DNA of 33,655 nucleotides from an uncultured Oscillospiraceae bacterium (GTDB lineage Bacteria > Bacillota > Clostridia > Oscillospirales > Oscillospiraceae), in assembly GCA_947631865.1 (NCBI GenBank), contig CANRNF010000030.1, positions 1 to 33,655 of the forward strand, given 5' to 3'. This document shows positions 15,936 to 23,163 of the stretch, in pieces (the first letter of the stretch is position 1; each line of letters starts with the position of its first letter). The translations under genes and the position numbers were made by a program. The notes below the pieces were generated by a model. The model was given only the letters and a program-made list of their open reading frames with translations. It was not told the DNA's origin and ran no database searches.

Positions 15936-16142
15936 ATGAAAAGCTATCGGGAGCGCATTCGGGAGCTTCGGGAGGACCATGACCTGTCCCAGGAGCAGGT
16001 GGCAAAGGAATTGGGCACATCCCAGACGATGTACTCCCGGTATGAGCGGGGCGCCTCTGAGCTGCCGGTACGCCATCTGATCAAGCTGTGTTACTTATAC
16101 AAAACTTCGGCGGATGATATATTGGGGATACAATTGAAGTGA
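15936..16142 (+). CDS. Small Cro/C1-type HTH regulator (controller-like protein)
   Basis: 68 residues, essentially one HTH_3 domain: RIRELREDHDLSQEQVAKELG, then TSQTMYSRYERGASELPVRHL with the recognition helix, and a closing DDILGI. Size and position, divergent from a methylase operon, are like C proteins of restriction-modification systems, which time methylase and nuclease expression. GGGGGTGAGG precedes the ATG closely. A -10 TATACT sits at 15908-15913 without a good -35, and a regulator half-site (15887-15893) overlaps where the -35 would be. It is followed by a strong terminator at 16158-16181. It could instead be a phage- or host-type repressor unrelated to modification. Confidence 0.88.
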   Translation: MKSYRERIRELREDHDLSQEQVAKELGTSQTMYSRYERGASELPVRHLIKLCYLYKTSADDILGIQLK

Positions 16143-16157
16143 CATCTCTCTTATAAG

Positions 16158-16181
16158 AAGCGGGCCGGGAGGCCCGCTTTT
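16158..16181 (+). terminator. Terminator of the HTH regulator gene
   Basis: A perfect 9-bp stem AAGCGGGCC/GGCCCGCTT with a GGGA loop, then TT. It separates the regulator from the sporulation cluster. Confidence 0.75.
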
Positions 16182-16182
16182 G

Positions 16183-16211
16183 GCATATCGGGGCGGGAGG
16201 GGGCATAGGCT
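16183..16211 (+). promoter_or_regulatory. Sigma-E-type sporulation promoter of yabP
   Basis: GCATATC (16183-16189), a 14-nt spacer, CATAGGCT (16204-16211). This fits the sigma-E consensus (-35 kmATATT-like; -10 CATAnnnT) and agrees with mother-cell expression of yabP in Bacillus subtilis. Confidence 0.65.
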
Positions 16212-16239
16212 GGTGCAAAGGCATAGGGGAGGTATCTCG

Positions 16240-16521
16240 ATGGGGAACGGGGAGCGGAGCCAGGCGGCCCAGACGGCCCACAAGCTGACCATGGACGAGC
16301 GCAGGAGCCTTTGGATGAGCGGCGTGGAGGAAGTGGAGAGCTTTGACGACCAGACCGTGGCCGTGAAAACGGTGAAGGGACGGCTGTACGTGCGGGGCGA
16401 GGGGCTGAAGGTGGATAAGCTGGAAAAATCTACCGGGGAGCTGAACATATCCGGCGAGATCGCCAGCCTGGACTATGAGGAGGCGGGCACCGGCGGGTTC
16501 CTGTCCCGGCTGTTCCACTGA
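16240..16521 (+). CDS. yabP: Sporulation protein YabP
   Basis: 93 residues, the usual size. LTMDERRSLWMSGVEEVESFDDQTV followed by a strand-rich part (VKTVKGRLYVRGEGLKVDKL ... NISGEI) is the YabP fold shared with YqfC. YabP is a mother-cell protein needed for normal spore coat/cortex formation together with YabQ. The start at 16240 is preceded by GGGGAGG at good distance. The stop overlaps the yabQ start by one base (TGATGG), so the two are coupled. Confidence 0.93.
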   Translation: MGNGERSQAAQTAHKLTMDERRSLWMSGVEEVESFDDQTVAVKTVKGRLYVRGEGLKVDKLEKSTGELNISGEIASLDYEEAGTGGFLSRLFH

Positions 16522-17207
16522 TGGCGCTGCCGGCAAAGATCCAGCTGCTCCAGGCGGGGTGGTGCGTTCTCGCCGGGGCGGGGCTGGGGTTGTTATACGA
16601 TATCCTGGGCGGGGCAAGGGATAAGGCGAGGCTTCCCAAGACCCTGGGGGACGGGCTGTTCGCCCTGGCGGCGGTATGGGCACTGTTTCTGGGAGGGATG
16701 GCGTCCATAGAGGGACGGCCCCGGCTCTATATGCTTTTGGCGGCGGGGTGCGGGTTCGCCTTTTGGGTGCTGGACGGGTCGCCGTTTTTGCGCCCGGCTA
16801 TGGGAAAGCTATGGGCTCTGGCGGCCCGGGGCGGGGCATTTTTGGCCGGGCCTGTCCGGCGGGGAAGTGCATATATTCAAAAAAGTATGAAAAAACTCTT
16901 TTCAAACGGGCGAAAATGGTTTACAATAATAGCCACACGTGAGAAGGAAGCACGCCGGAAGCGAAAAGGAGGCAGTCGCCGTGAAGCTGCGCCGGGCAAG
17001 CTGGCTCACCGGATTGGTGATCGTGGGGCTGATCGTGTACGCATGTATCGCCCTGATGAATATGCGGACAAAGGTGGCCATGGCCAGCGAGACGGAAGCG
17101 GAACTGCGCCAGAGGGCGGAGGAGATCCAGGAGACAAACGCCGCGCTCCAGTACGCCATCGACAACCGCTACGACGAAAAGACCATCGAGGACATAGCCC
17201 GGGATAA
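16521..17207 (+). CDS. yabQ: Spore cortex protein YabQ, with unusually long C-terminus
   Basis: The first ~150 codons look like YabQ: a short start (LPAKIQLLQAGWCVLAGAGLGLLYD), three to four transmembrane helices between ~10 and ~105, and the conserved cytoplasmic KKLFSNGRKWFTII near 135-145. YabQ is a sporulation membrane protein required for cortex assembly. The frame does not stop there but stays open for ~75 more codons, running 227 nt into divIC in another frame and ending at 17207. The extra tail (basic, Gly/Arg/Asp-rich) looks like a shadow of divIC, so a stop codon may have been lost recently or the tail may be degraded. The start overlaps the yabP stop. Confidence 0.8.
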   Translation: MALPAKIQLLQAGWCVLAGAGLGLLYDILGGARDKARLPKTLGDGLFALAAVWALFLGGMASIEGRPRLYMLLAAGCGFAFWVLDGSPFLRPAMGKLWALAARGGAFLAGPVRRGSAYIQKSMKKLFSNGRKWFTIIATREKEARRKRKGGSRREAAPGKLAHRIGDRGADRVRMYRPDEYADKGGHGQRDGSGTAPEGGGDPGDKRRAPVRHRQPLRRKDHRGHSPG

Positions 17208-17259
17208 ACTGGGACTGGTGCTGCCGGACGAAGTGATCTTCTATGACAGCGGCAAATAA
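16981..17259 (+). CDS. divIC: Septum formation initiator DivIC/FtsB family protein
   Basis: 92 residues. A short basic start, one transmembrane helix (~8-27, WLTGLVIVGLIVYACIALMN), then a coiled coil (ETEAELRQRAEEIQETNAAL) and the family end DEKTIEDIARDKLGLVLPDEVIFYD. DivIC/FtsB works with FtsL and DivIB/FtsQ in the divisome to activate septal wall synthesis. The start is GTG at 16981 because AGGAGG (16967-16972) lies 8 nt upstream; the in-frame ATG at 16939 has no ribosome site. It follows yabP-yabQ as in Bacillus. The next gene is phage-like, not the usual S1-domain protein. Confidence 0.92.
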   Translation: MKLRRASWLTGLVIVGLIVYACIALMNMRTKVAMASETEAELRQRAEEIQETNAALQYAIDNRYDEKTIEDIARDKLGLVLPDEVIFYDSGK

Positions 17260-17265
17260 TACATT

Positions 17266-17296
17266 AGGCGCGCCGGGAGGCGCGCCTCTTTTTTTT
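17266..17296 (+). terminator. Strong terminator after divIC
   Basis: A perfect 9-bp stem AGGCGCGCC/GGCGCGCCT with a GGGA loop, then C and eight T. It marks the host side of the phage cassette boundary. Confidence 0.92.
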
Positions 17297-17343
17297 GCGG
17301 GAAAATGATAATTTCATGAGGCGATTCTCCGAAAAGTCTGTGC

Positions 17344-17402
17344 TATACTTAACACCATCAAAAAAGAATGAGGCTCCGGCGGGGGACCGCCGGGGTCTTT
17401 TT
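17344..17402 (+). promoter_or_regulatory. Leader of the phage cassette: -10 element plus terminator-like hairpin
   Basis: TATACT (17344-17349), with no recognisable -35, is followed 22 nt later by a stem GGCTCCGGC (17372-17380) pairing with GCCGGGGTC (17389-17397, two G-T pairs) and five T. This is a terminator shape placed before terS. It may silence the cassette unless antiterminated, or end a short RNA. Confidence 0.55.
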
Positions 17403-17430
17403 ATCGGTTTGCAGGACGGGAGGGATGAGG

Positions 17431-17775
17431 TTGCCGAGGGCGGAGATCTGGCTGGAGGAGGACAAGCTGGTGCTGTTGGAGGGCTGGGCCAGGGACGGCC
17501 TGAGCAGGGAGAAGATCGCGGAGCAGATGGGCATCAGCGTCAGGACCTTTTACAAGTGGCAGAAGAAATACCCCCAGATCGCCCATGCGGTGCGCAAGGG
17601 AAGGGAGCTGGTGGACTACCAAGTGGAGCAGGCCCTGCTGGACAGGGCCCTGGGCGGTGACCTGCGGGCGCAGATGTACTGGCTCAACAACCGGCGGGGC
17701 GACAAGTGGCAGGAGCATCCCAAGGAGAAGGAGAAAGAGGACAGGGAGGACGTGACGGTAATCATTGATGTATGA
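17431..17775 (+). CDS. Phage terminase small subunit (TerS-like, HTH)
   Basis: 114 residues. A helix-turn-helix near the N-terminus (GLSREKIAEQMGISVRTFYKWQKKYPQI) is followed by helices (VDYQVEQALLDRALGGDLRAQMYWLNNRRGDKW) and a charged tail. Small terminase subunits bind the packaging site and guide TerL. The identity rests on this HTH layout and on the TerL gene following. GGGAGGG ends directly against the ATG at 17425 but lies 6 nt before this TTG, so TTG is preferred. It is the first gene of the cassette. Confidence 0.8.
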   Translation: MPRAEIWLEEDKLVLLEGWARDGLSREKIAEQMGISVRTFYKWQKKYPQIAHAVRKGRELVDYQVEQALLDRALGGDLRAQMYWLNNRRGDKWQEHPKEKEKEDREDVTVIIDV

Positions 17776-17778
17776 GAC

Positions 17779-17878
17779 GAAGTCGGGGCCCCCACGCGAG
17801 TCCAGCGAAGCGAGTCGCGTGGGGAAAGGAGCGGCCGCGCCGTATACGAGCCTTGCCGCTTGCAGCAAGGGGAGTCCT
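17779..17878. repeat. Palindromic repeat element between terS and terL
   Basis: A 10-bp inverted repeat CCCCACGCGA (17790-17799)/TCGCGTGGGG (17815-17824) is followed by a second hairpin CCTTGC/GCAAGG (17851-17870). Together they form a ~100-bp structured insert between the terS stop and the probable terL start. It contains AAGGGGAG, which serves as ribosome site for the GTG at 17882. The frame across it is open, so an N-terminally extended TerL from 17768 cannot be excluded. It looks like a dispersed intergenic palindrome, but only this copy is seen in the window. Confidence 0.6.
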
Positions 17879-17881
17879 ACG

Positions 17882-19111
17882 GTGCGGGTAAGCGACGTGC
17901 TTGGACCGGCATTCCATGATCTGGCGGGGGATGTGTTCCGCCACGGGCACACCCACTACGATCTCAGCGGCGGGCGGGGGAGCCTCAAGAGCTCCGCCGT
18001 GAGCCTGATGGTGCCGGTGCTGCTGCTGGAGCACCCGGAGGCCCACGCACTGGTGATGCGAAAGGTGGGGGCCACCCTCCGGAACAGCGTGTTCGCCCAG
18101 TACTGCTGGGCACTGGAAAAGCTGGGGATGGCGGCGGGATGGGAGACCCGTTACACGACCATGGAGCTGGTGCGGAAAAAGACAGGGCAGCGGATATTGT
18201 TTCGGGGGGTAGACGACTCCATGAAGCTAAAGAGCATCAAGGTGCCCTTCGGGTACATCGCTGTCACCCACTTCGAGGAGAAGGACCAGTTCGCCGGGCG
18301 GGAGGAGATACGCGCTATCCTCCAGTCCACTATGCGAGGCGGGGAGTTGTTCTGGAACTTCGAGAGCTACAACCCGCCGCTGAGCCGGGACAACTGGGCC
18401 AATGCGGACGCCCTGGAGGACCGGCCGGACCGGCTGTGCCACAAAAGCTGCTACCTGGACGCGCCCAGCCAATGGCTGGGGGAGGCGTTTTTCGCCGAGG
18501 CGGAGAGGCTCAAAGCGATAGATGAGCGGGCCTGGCGGCACGAGTACATGGGTGAGGCGGTGGGCACCGGCGGGAACGTGTTCGAGCAGCTGGAGAGCCG
18601 GACTATCACCGACGAGGAGATAGGCCGGATGGACCGGATCTACCAAGGAGTGGACTTCGGATGGTACCCGGACAAGTTCGCGTTCCTGCGGGTCCACTAC
18701 GACAGCGCCCGGGAACGGATCTATCTCATAGATGAACATTATGTCAACCGAGAGAGCAACCGGGAGACAGGGGCGTGGATACGGGAAAAGGGATACTTCG
18801 ACCGGCCTATCACCTGCGACTCGGCGGAGCCCAAGAGTATCGCCGATTACAGGGACATGGGGCTGCCCGCCCGGGGCGCGGTGAAGGGGCCGGGAAGCGT
18901 GGAGTACGGGTTCAAGTGGCTCCAGAGCCGGACCATCGTGGCGGACCCCGGACGGACCCCAAACGCCTGGCGGGAGCTGAGCCGGTACGAGTACGAGCGT
19001 GACCGGGAGGGTCGGCCGGTGAGCGGGTATCCCGACAGGGACGACCACGCCATCTCGGCACTGCGGTACGCCATGGAGAGCTTTTTCACGCGGCGGGGCA
19101 CCTGCGCGTGA
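17882..19111 (+). CDS. Phage terminase large subunit (PBSX/Terminase_3 type)
   Basis: 409 residues from GTG 17882. The ATPase domain has Walker A SGGRGSLKSS at ~29-38 and the Walker B-like VTHFEEKDQF. The C-terminal RNase H-like nuclease domain has GVDFGWYPD, TCDSAEPKSI and the final DRDDHAISALRY, supplying the metal-binding aspartates. TerL pumps and cuts phage DNA at the portal. This start gives the usual family length, has AAGGGGAG 8 nt upstream and lies just after the palindromic element. The alternative ATG at 17768 would add 38 residues encoded by that element and overlap the terS stop. The gene looks intact. Confidence 0.93.
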   Translation: MRVSDVLGPAFHDLAGDVFRHGHTHYDLSGGRGSLKSSAVSLMVPVLLLEHPEAHALVMRKVGATLRNSVFAQYCWALEKLGMAAGWETRYTTMELVRKKTGQRILFRGVDDSMKLKSIKVPFGYIAVTHFEEKDQFAGREEIRAILQSTMRGGELFWNFESYNPPLSRDNWANADALEDRPDRLCHKSCYLDAPSQWLGEAFFAEAERLKAIDERAWRHEYMGEAVGTGGNVFEQLESRTITDEEIGRMDRIYQGVDFGWYPDKFAFLRVHYDSARERIYLIDEHYVNRESNRETGAWIREKGYFDRPITCDSAEPKSIADYRDMGLPARGAVKGPGSVEYGFKWLQSRTIVADPGRTPNAWRELSRYEYERDREGRPVSGYPDRDDHAISALRYAMESFFTRRGTCA

Positions 19112-19127
19112 ACGGGAAGGAGATAGT

Positions 19128-20495
19128 ATGGGTTTCTTTCAGAGGAAGGAGAAAAAGGGGACGGGCCTGGCCTCCCGGGCGGGAGAGGTCTTCCACGTGA
19201 AGGTCCCGCCCGGCAGGGGCGGGGAAGGCGTCGCGGCCCTGTGCGCCCAGGTGTACCGGGGCCGGCCGCCCTGGCGGGACCCGGAGAAGGGCGTGGAGAC
19301 GGTGAACTTCGCCAAGAGCGTGTGCGCAGAGCTGGCGCGTCTGGCCACACTGGCGGTGAAGATTACCGTCTCAGGCGCAGAGCGGGCGGCCTGGCTCCAG
19401 GAGCAGGTGGATGGATCTTACTTCCGGCTGCGGCAGTGGACGGAGCTGGGCTGCGCCTGGGGCACGGTCATTCTAAAGCCCAACGGGGAGAGCGTGGACG
19501 CTCTGACGCCGGAGCAGTTTCTCATCACGGACGTCACGGGCGACGCGGTCACCGGGGCGGTGTTCGAGAGCGGAGCATGGGACGGGGAGCGGTACTACAC
19601 AAGGCTGGAGTACCACCGCTTCCTGCCGGATGGGCGGTACGCCGTGAGCAACCGGTGCTTCGCGGGGGCGGGGCCCTACGACAGGGGCAAGTATGTGCCC
19701 ATCCAGGCCACGCCCTGGGCGGGGCTGGCGGAGGATGTGATGGCGGAAGGGCTGGAACGGCCTCTGTTCGCTGTGCTGCGTATGCCGGGTGCCAACCATC
19801 TGCAGCCGGGCTCGGTGATGGGACTGCCCGTATTCGCCGAGGCGCTGCGGGAACTGGAGGACCTGGACGTGGCATACAGCCGGACCGTCCAGGAGATATA
19901 CGACAGCCAGCGTATCTGCCTTATCGACGACCGGCTCACGGACCAGACGGGCCTGCCCGCCGGACGGGGACAGCGGGTGGAACTGCCACGGTTCGTGCGG
20001 CGGGTGTTCGGAGCCGGGCCGGAGGAGTACTACCAGGCCATCGACCCCGCTTTGCACACCCAGGAGCGGCTGGCGGGCATCCGGGCCCTGTTGGGGCAGA
20101 TCGGGTTCAAATGCGGCTTTTCCAATGGCTACTTCGTATTCAACGAGCGGTCAGGGCTCATGACGGCCACCCAGGTGGAGGCCGACGACCGGCGGACCGT
20201 GCAGCTGGTGAAAGACGTACGGGACAGGCTGGAGGAGGCGCTGGACGGACTTTTGTACGCCTTGGACAAGACGGCGGACGCCATGTGTCTCGCGCCGGCG
20301 GGAGCCTATGAGGCGATATATGACTTCGGCGACGTGACCTACAACCGGGAGGAGGACAGGGCCCGGTGGTACGGGTATGTGGCCGACGGGCGGCTGCCCT
20401 TCTGGTATTACCTTATGAAATTCGAGGGGTATTCGGAGCAGGAGGCCAAAGCGCTGGCTGTGGCCGGAAAGGAGCAAAACAACGATGGAACGTGA
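19128..20495 (+). CDS. Phage portal protein
   Basis: 455 residues with the order typical of SPP1 gp6-like portals: an N-terminal clip/wing region, PWRDPEKGVETVNFAKSVCAELARLAT near 55-80, a stem/crown region with SNGYFVFNERSGLMTATQVEADDRRTVQ at ~340-370, and a C-terminal helical crown. The dodecameric portal forms the DNA gate at one capsid vertex and docks TerL. GGGAAGGAG precedes the ATG. It lies 16 nt after terL and overlaps the next gene by 11 nt, as in a packed structural operon. Confidence 0.9.
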   Translation: MGFFQRKEKKGTGLASRAGEVFHVKVPPGRGGEGVAALCAQVYRGRPPWRDPEKGVETVNFAKSVCAELARLATLAVKITVSGAERAAWLQEQVDGSYFRLRQWTELGCAWGTVILKPNGESVDALTPEQFLITDVTGDAVTGAVFESGAWDGERYYTRLEYHRFLPDGRYAVSNRCFAGAGPYDRGKYVPIQATPWAGLAEDVMAEGLERPLFAVLRMPGANHLQPGSVMGLPVFAEALRELEDLDVAYSRTVQEIYDSQRICLIDDRLTDQTGLPAGRGQRVELPRFVRRVFGAGPEEYYQAIDPALHTQERLAGIRALLGQIGFKCGFSNGYFVFNERSGLMTATQVEADDRRTVQLVKDVRDRLEEALDGLLYALDKTADAMCLAPAGAYEAIYDFGDVTYNREEDRARWYGYVADGRLPFWYYLMKFEGYSEQEAKALAVAGKEQNNDGT

Positions 20496-20934
20496 ATTCA
20501 TCGAGGGGCTGGGCCCCATGCCGGAGGGAGCGGCGGACGCCATCTTCCAGGCCCACAAGGAGGAGATGAAGGCGGTCCGGGCCCGGTACCGGGAGGAGCT
20601 GGCCCAGCGGGACTTTGACCAGGCGCTGGACCGGGCGCTGGCCGAGTACGATTTCACATCCCGGGCGGCCAGGGACGCCGCCGTCCGGGCGGTCCGGGAA
20701 AAGGGCCTCGCTGTGGGCGGGGACGGGACCATCCAGGGGATGGAGGCGGTCATAGACGAGATGCGGGAGAGGGACCCCGGGGCGTTTTGCCCTGAGAGGA
20801 CGCCTGTGCGCTTCACGGCGCCGGTCACCGACGGGGGCAGCCTTACCCGGGAGCAGATCATCAGCATCCCCGATCGGGCCCTGCGCAGGGCCGCGATCGC
20901 GGAAAATATGAAACTTTTTGAAGGAGGCCAATGA
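20485..20934 (+). CDS. Small phage structural protein, scaffold-like
   Basis: 149 residues, highly charged and mostly helical (FQAHKEEMKAVRARYREEL, then AALDRALAEYDF-like heptads). Its position between portal and major capsid gene is that of a scaffolding protein, which holds capsid subunits during assembly and is then removed. AAAGGAG lies ~10 nt before the ATG, inside the portal gene. The assignment rests on position and composition; no specific motif is recognised. Confidence 0.65.
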   Translation: MEREFIEGLGPMPEGAADAIFQAHKEEMKAVRARYREELAQRDFDQALDRALAEYDFTSRAARDAAVRAVREKGLAVGGDGTIQGMEAVIDEMRERDPGAFCPERTPVRFTAPVTDGGSLTREQIISIPDRALRRAAIAENMKLFEGGQ

Positions 20935-20935
20935 C

Positions 20936-21799
20936 ATGGCAGAAGAAAATTTGATCACAAAAGCAGAACTGACGCGGGCCAGAGAGATCGACTTTGTCAC
21001 CGCCTTCGGCGGCTCCATCGCCAAGCTCATAGAGGCCATCGGCGTGACCCGGCAGATCCCCAAGCAGGCGGGCACCACCCTCAAGGCCTACAAGGCCAGC
21101 GGCACTCTTGGCGACGGCGAGGTGGGCGAGGGCGAGACCATCCCCCTCAGCAAGTACAAGACCACGGTCGTGGATATGCAGGAGATCACCCTGAAGAAGT
21201 GGCGGAAGGCGGCCTCCGCCGAGGCCATCATCGATAGGGGCTACGACCAGGCGGTGGATATGCTCACCGACGAGATGCTCCGGGACGTGCAGAAGACCAT
21301 CCGCAAGGATTTCTTCGAGCTGCTGGGCAAGGGTACCGGCGAAGCAAAGGGCAGCACCTTCCAGGCGGCCATCGCTCAGGCATGGGGCAAGCTGCAGGTG
21401 CTGTTCGAGGATGACAGCGTGAACGCGGTGTACTTCCTCAACCCCCTGGATGTGGCGGACTATCTGGCCGACGCGCCCATCACCATGCAGACGGCCTTCG
21501 GCATGAGCTACGTGGAAAACTTCATGGGCCTGGGCACCGTCATCCTCAACAGCTCTGTGCCCAAGGGGCAGATCTACGCCACCGCCAAGGAAAATCTGGT
21601 GCTGTACTACATCCCGGTGAACGGGGCGGACCTGGGCAGTGCCTTTGAGTTCACCGCCGATGACACCGGCTACATCGGCATCCATGAGGAGGCGGATTAC
21701 ACCAACATGACCGCCGCCGACACAGTGGTGTGCGGCATGACGCTGTTCGCCGAGCGGGTGGACGGCGTGGTGAAGGCCACCATCGGCGGCGGGGCGTGA
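20936..21799 (+). CDS. Major capsid protein (HK97-fold type)
   Basis: 287 residues. The N-terminus is helical (ITKAELTRAREIDFVTAFGGSIAKLIEAIG), then a T/K-rich extended arm (GTTLKAYKASGTLGDGEVGEGETIPLSKY), and a body with YFLNPLDVADYL, a P-domain-like segment and VVCGMTLFAERVDGVVKAT at the end. This is the pattern of phage capsid proteins of Firmicutes siphoviruses. AAGGAGG precedes the ATG at 20936, which overlaps the scaffold stop region. The sequence appears complete. Confidence 0.85.
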   Translation: MAEENLITKAELTRAREIDFVTAFGGSIAKLIEAIGVTRQIPKQAGTTLKAYKASGTLGDGEVGEGETIPLSKYKTTVVDMQEITLKKWRKAASAEAIIDRGYDQAVDMLTDEMLRDVQKTIRKDFFELLGKGTGEAKGSTFQAAIAQAWGKLQVLFEDDSVNAVYFLNPLDVADYLADAPITMQTAFGMSYVENFMGLGTVILNSSVPKGQIYATAKENLVLYYIPVNGADLGSAFEFTADDTGYIGIHEEADYTNMTAADTVVCGMTLFAERVDGVVKATIGGGA

Positions 21800-21803
21800 T
21801 ACC

Positions 21804-22271
21804 GTGGCGCAGGTGACCTACGAGGACTATAAGTCGCTCTACGGAGAGGACGGGCTGGGCCAGACGGCATTTGACCGCCTGGCCTGGGAGGCCCGGCGTG
21901 TCATGGACAACGTGACCACCGGGGTGGACGGCGTGCGCAAGCTGGCTGTGGCGGCGCCCGTGGAAGAGAGCGCCGCAGAGGCGGTGAAACGCTGTGAGCT
22001 TGCCCTGGCCCATGTCATGGGCGAGGCTGAGAGCGTCCGGGGCACCGTGGCCCGGTCCGACGGCACGGTGACGGGAAGGGTGGTCACGTCCATCTCCGCC
22101 GGGGCCGAGAGCGTGAGTTATGCCGCTCCCGCCGGACAGAGCGGCGACAGGGAAGAGCTGAAAAAGCGGCTGCGGCAGACGGCGGAAGAGTATCTCGCCG
22201 GGGTGGCGGATAAAAACGGCGTGCCACTGTTGTTCGCAGGAAAATACCCAGTATGTTTGGAGGTGGACTAA
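21804..22271 (+). CDS. Head-tail connector (adaptor) protein
   Basis: 155 residues. The helical start TYEDYKSLYG...AFDRLAWEARRVMDNVTTG and the C-terminal SYAA...ELKKRLRQTAEEYLAG match gp6/gp15-like head completion adaptors that bind below the portal. The GTG start at 21804 lies 5 nt after the capsid stop, with only a weak ribosome site, so it may depend on coupling. The assignment is from order and general pattern. Confidence 0.72.
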   Translation: MAQVTYEDYKSLYGEDGLGQTAFDRLAWEARRVMDNVTTGVDGVRKLAVAAPVEESAAEAVKRCELALAHVMGEAESVRGTVARSDGTVTGRVVTSISAGAESVSYAAPAGQSGDREELKKRLRQTAEEYLAGVADKNGVPLLFAGKYPVCLEVD

Positions 22272-22273
22272 CC

Positions 22274-22705
22274 ATGTTCGAGGATGTGGTGACGGTCTTC
22301 GACCGACGGGAGGGGCTTTGGTACCCCACGGTGGTGAAGGGGGTGCATGTGGAGCACGCTGAGGCGGCGGAGCCGGCGGCATATGGCGGACGGCGGGCCG
22401 ACAGCGTCACAGTGCTGATACCCTATATCCAGCAGGAGGGGGCGGCCGTCATCGCCGGAAAGACCTACCTGCCGCCCAGGAGCTGGGAGCGGACGGACGA
22501 CCCGGCGGGGCGCATCACCTTCGCCCCGGGGGAGCGATTCAGCTTCTTTCTGCTAGGCGAGTGGGAGGGAGAAACACCTGTGAAAGACGAGGACTGGCCC
22601 GGAGGCTTCTTTGGAAAGATGGACAGGGAGCGGGACGATGTATACGCCGTCGCCTCCGCCCGCCGGTTCCGGGCTCTGCCCCATTTCGAGATCGTGGGGA
22701 GATGA
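22274..22705 (+). CDS. Putative head-tail joining (stopper-like) protein
   Basis: 143 residues, beta-rich (MFEDVVTVFDRREGLWYPTVVKGVHVE; RITFAPGERFSFFLLGEW; VYAVASARRFRALPHFEIVG). Its position, third after the capsid gene, and the KGV-V-x6 opening fit minor capsid/stopper proteins that close the head after packaging. GGAGGTG lies ahead of the ATG. There is no motif that proves the role. Confidence 0.65.
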   Translation: MFEDVVTVFDRREGLWYPTVVKGVHVEHAEAAEPAAYGGRRADSVTVLIPYIQQEGAAVIAGKTYLPPRSWERTDDPAGRITFAPGERFSFFLLGEWEGETPVKDEDWPGGFFGKMDRERDDVYAVASARRFRALPHFEIVGR

Positions 22706-22708
22706 CAT

Positions 22709-23146
22709 ATGGAGGAACGTTTTGAGAGCGTGGCCCAGGCGGTGCTGGCAACAGCCAACAGCTTTCCGGGGCTGGCAGAGGGGGAGCGGTTCGCCTTTGC
22801 CAGCCTGGACGAGCAAAGCGGCCTCGCCATATTTCCACGGGAAGGAGAGACGGTGGAGGAGGAACGGCGCAGCGTGACCGGCCGGGTGTGGCGTAAGTGC
22901 CTGTGGCCCTTCACAATGGCCTGCCGGGCCGGGGGGCCGGCGGAGCGGCAGCGGCAGAACATCGAGGCATGGATGGACGGGCTGGGAAGGTCCCTGGAGG
23001 ACCGAGACTATCCGGCCCTTACAGAGGGAAGGCGGCTCCTTGCCATCCGGCGGGCCGGCGCGCCCCGGCAAGGGGACCGGCCCGCCGACAGGACGGAAAC
23101 ATGGGTCATGGACATGACCGCCGAATACGAGATAACGATCAACTAA
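22709..23146 (+). CDS. Putative tail completion/terminator protein
   Basis: 145 residues. ESVAQAVLATANSFPGL at the start and ETWVMDMTAEYEITIN at the end, with a helical middle containing AERQRQNIEAWMDGLGRSL, resemble tail terminator/minor capsid proteins that cap the tail tube at the head side. It starts 3 nt after the previous stop. It is identified by order just before the tail tube gene. Confidence 0.65.
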   Translation: MEERFESVAQAVLATANSFPGLAEGERFAFASLDEQSGLAIFPREGETVEEERRSVTGRVWRKCLWPFTMACRAGGPAERQRQNIEAWMDGLGRSLEDRDYPALTEGRRLLAIRRAGAPRQGDRPADRTETWVMDMTAEYEITIN

Positions 23147-23163
23147 ATGCAGGAGGAATAAGG

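Noticed and set aside
16630-16942. Frameshift in yabQ giving the shorter frame that stops at 16942
   Set aside because: The conserved YabQ segment around GRKWFTII is in the main frame, so no frameshift is needed before that point.
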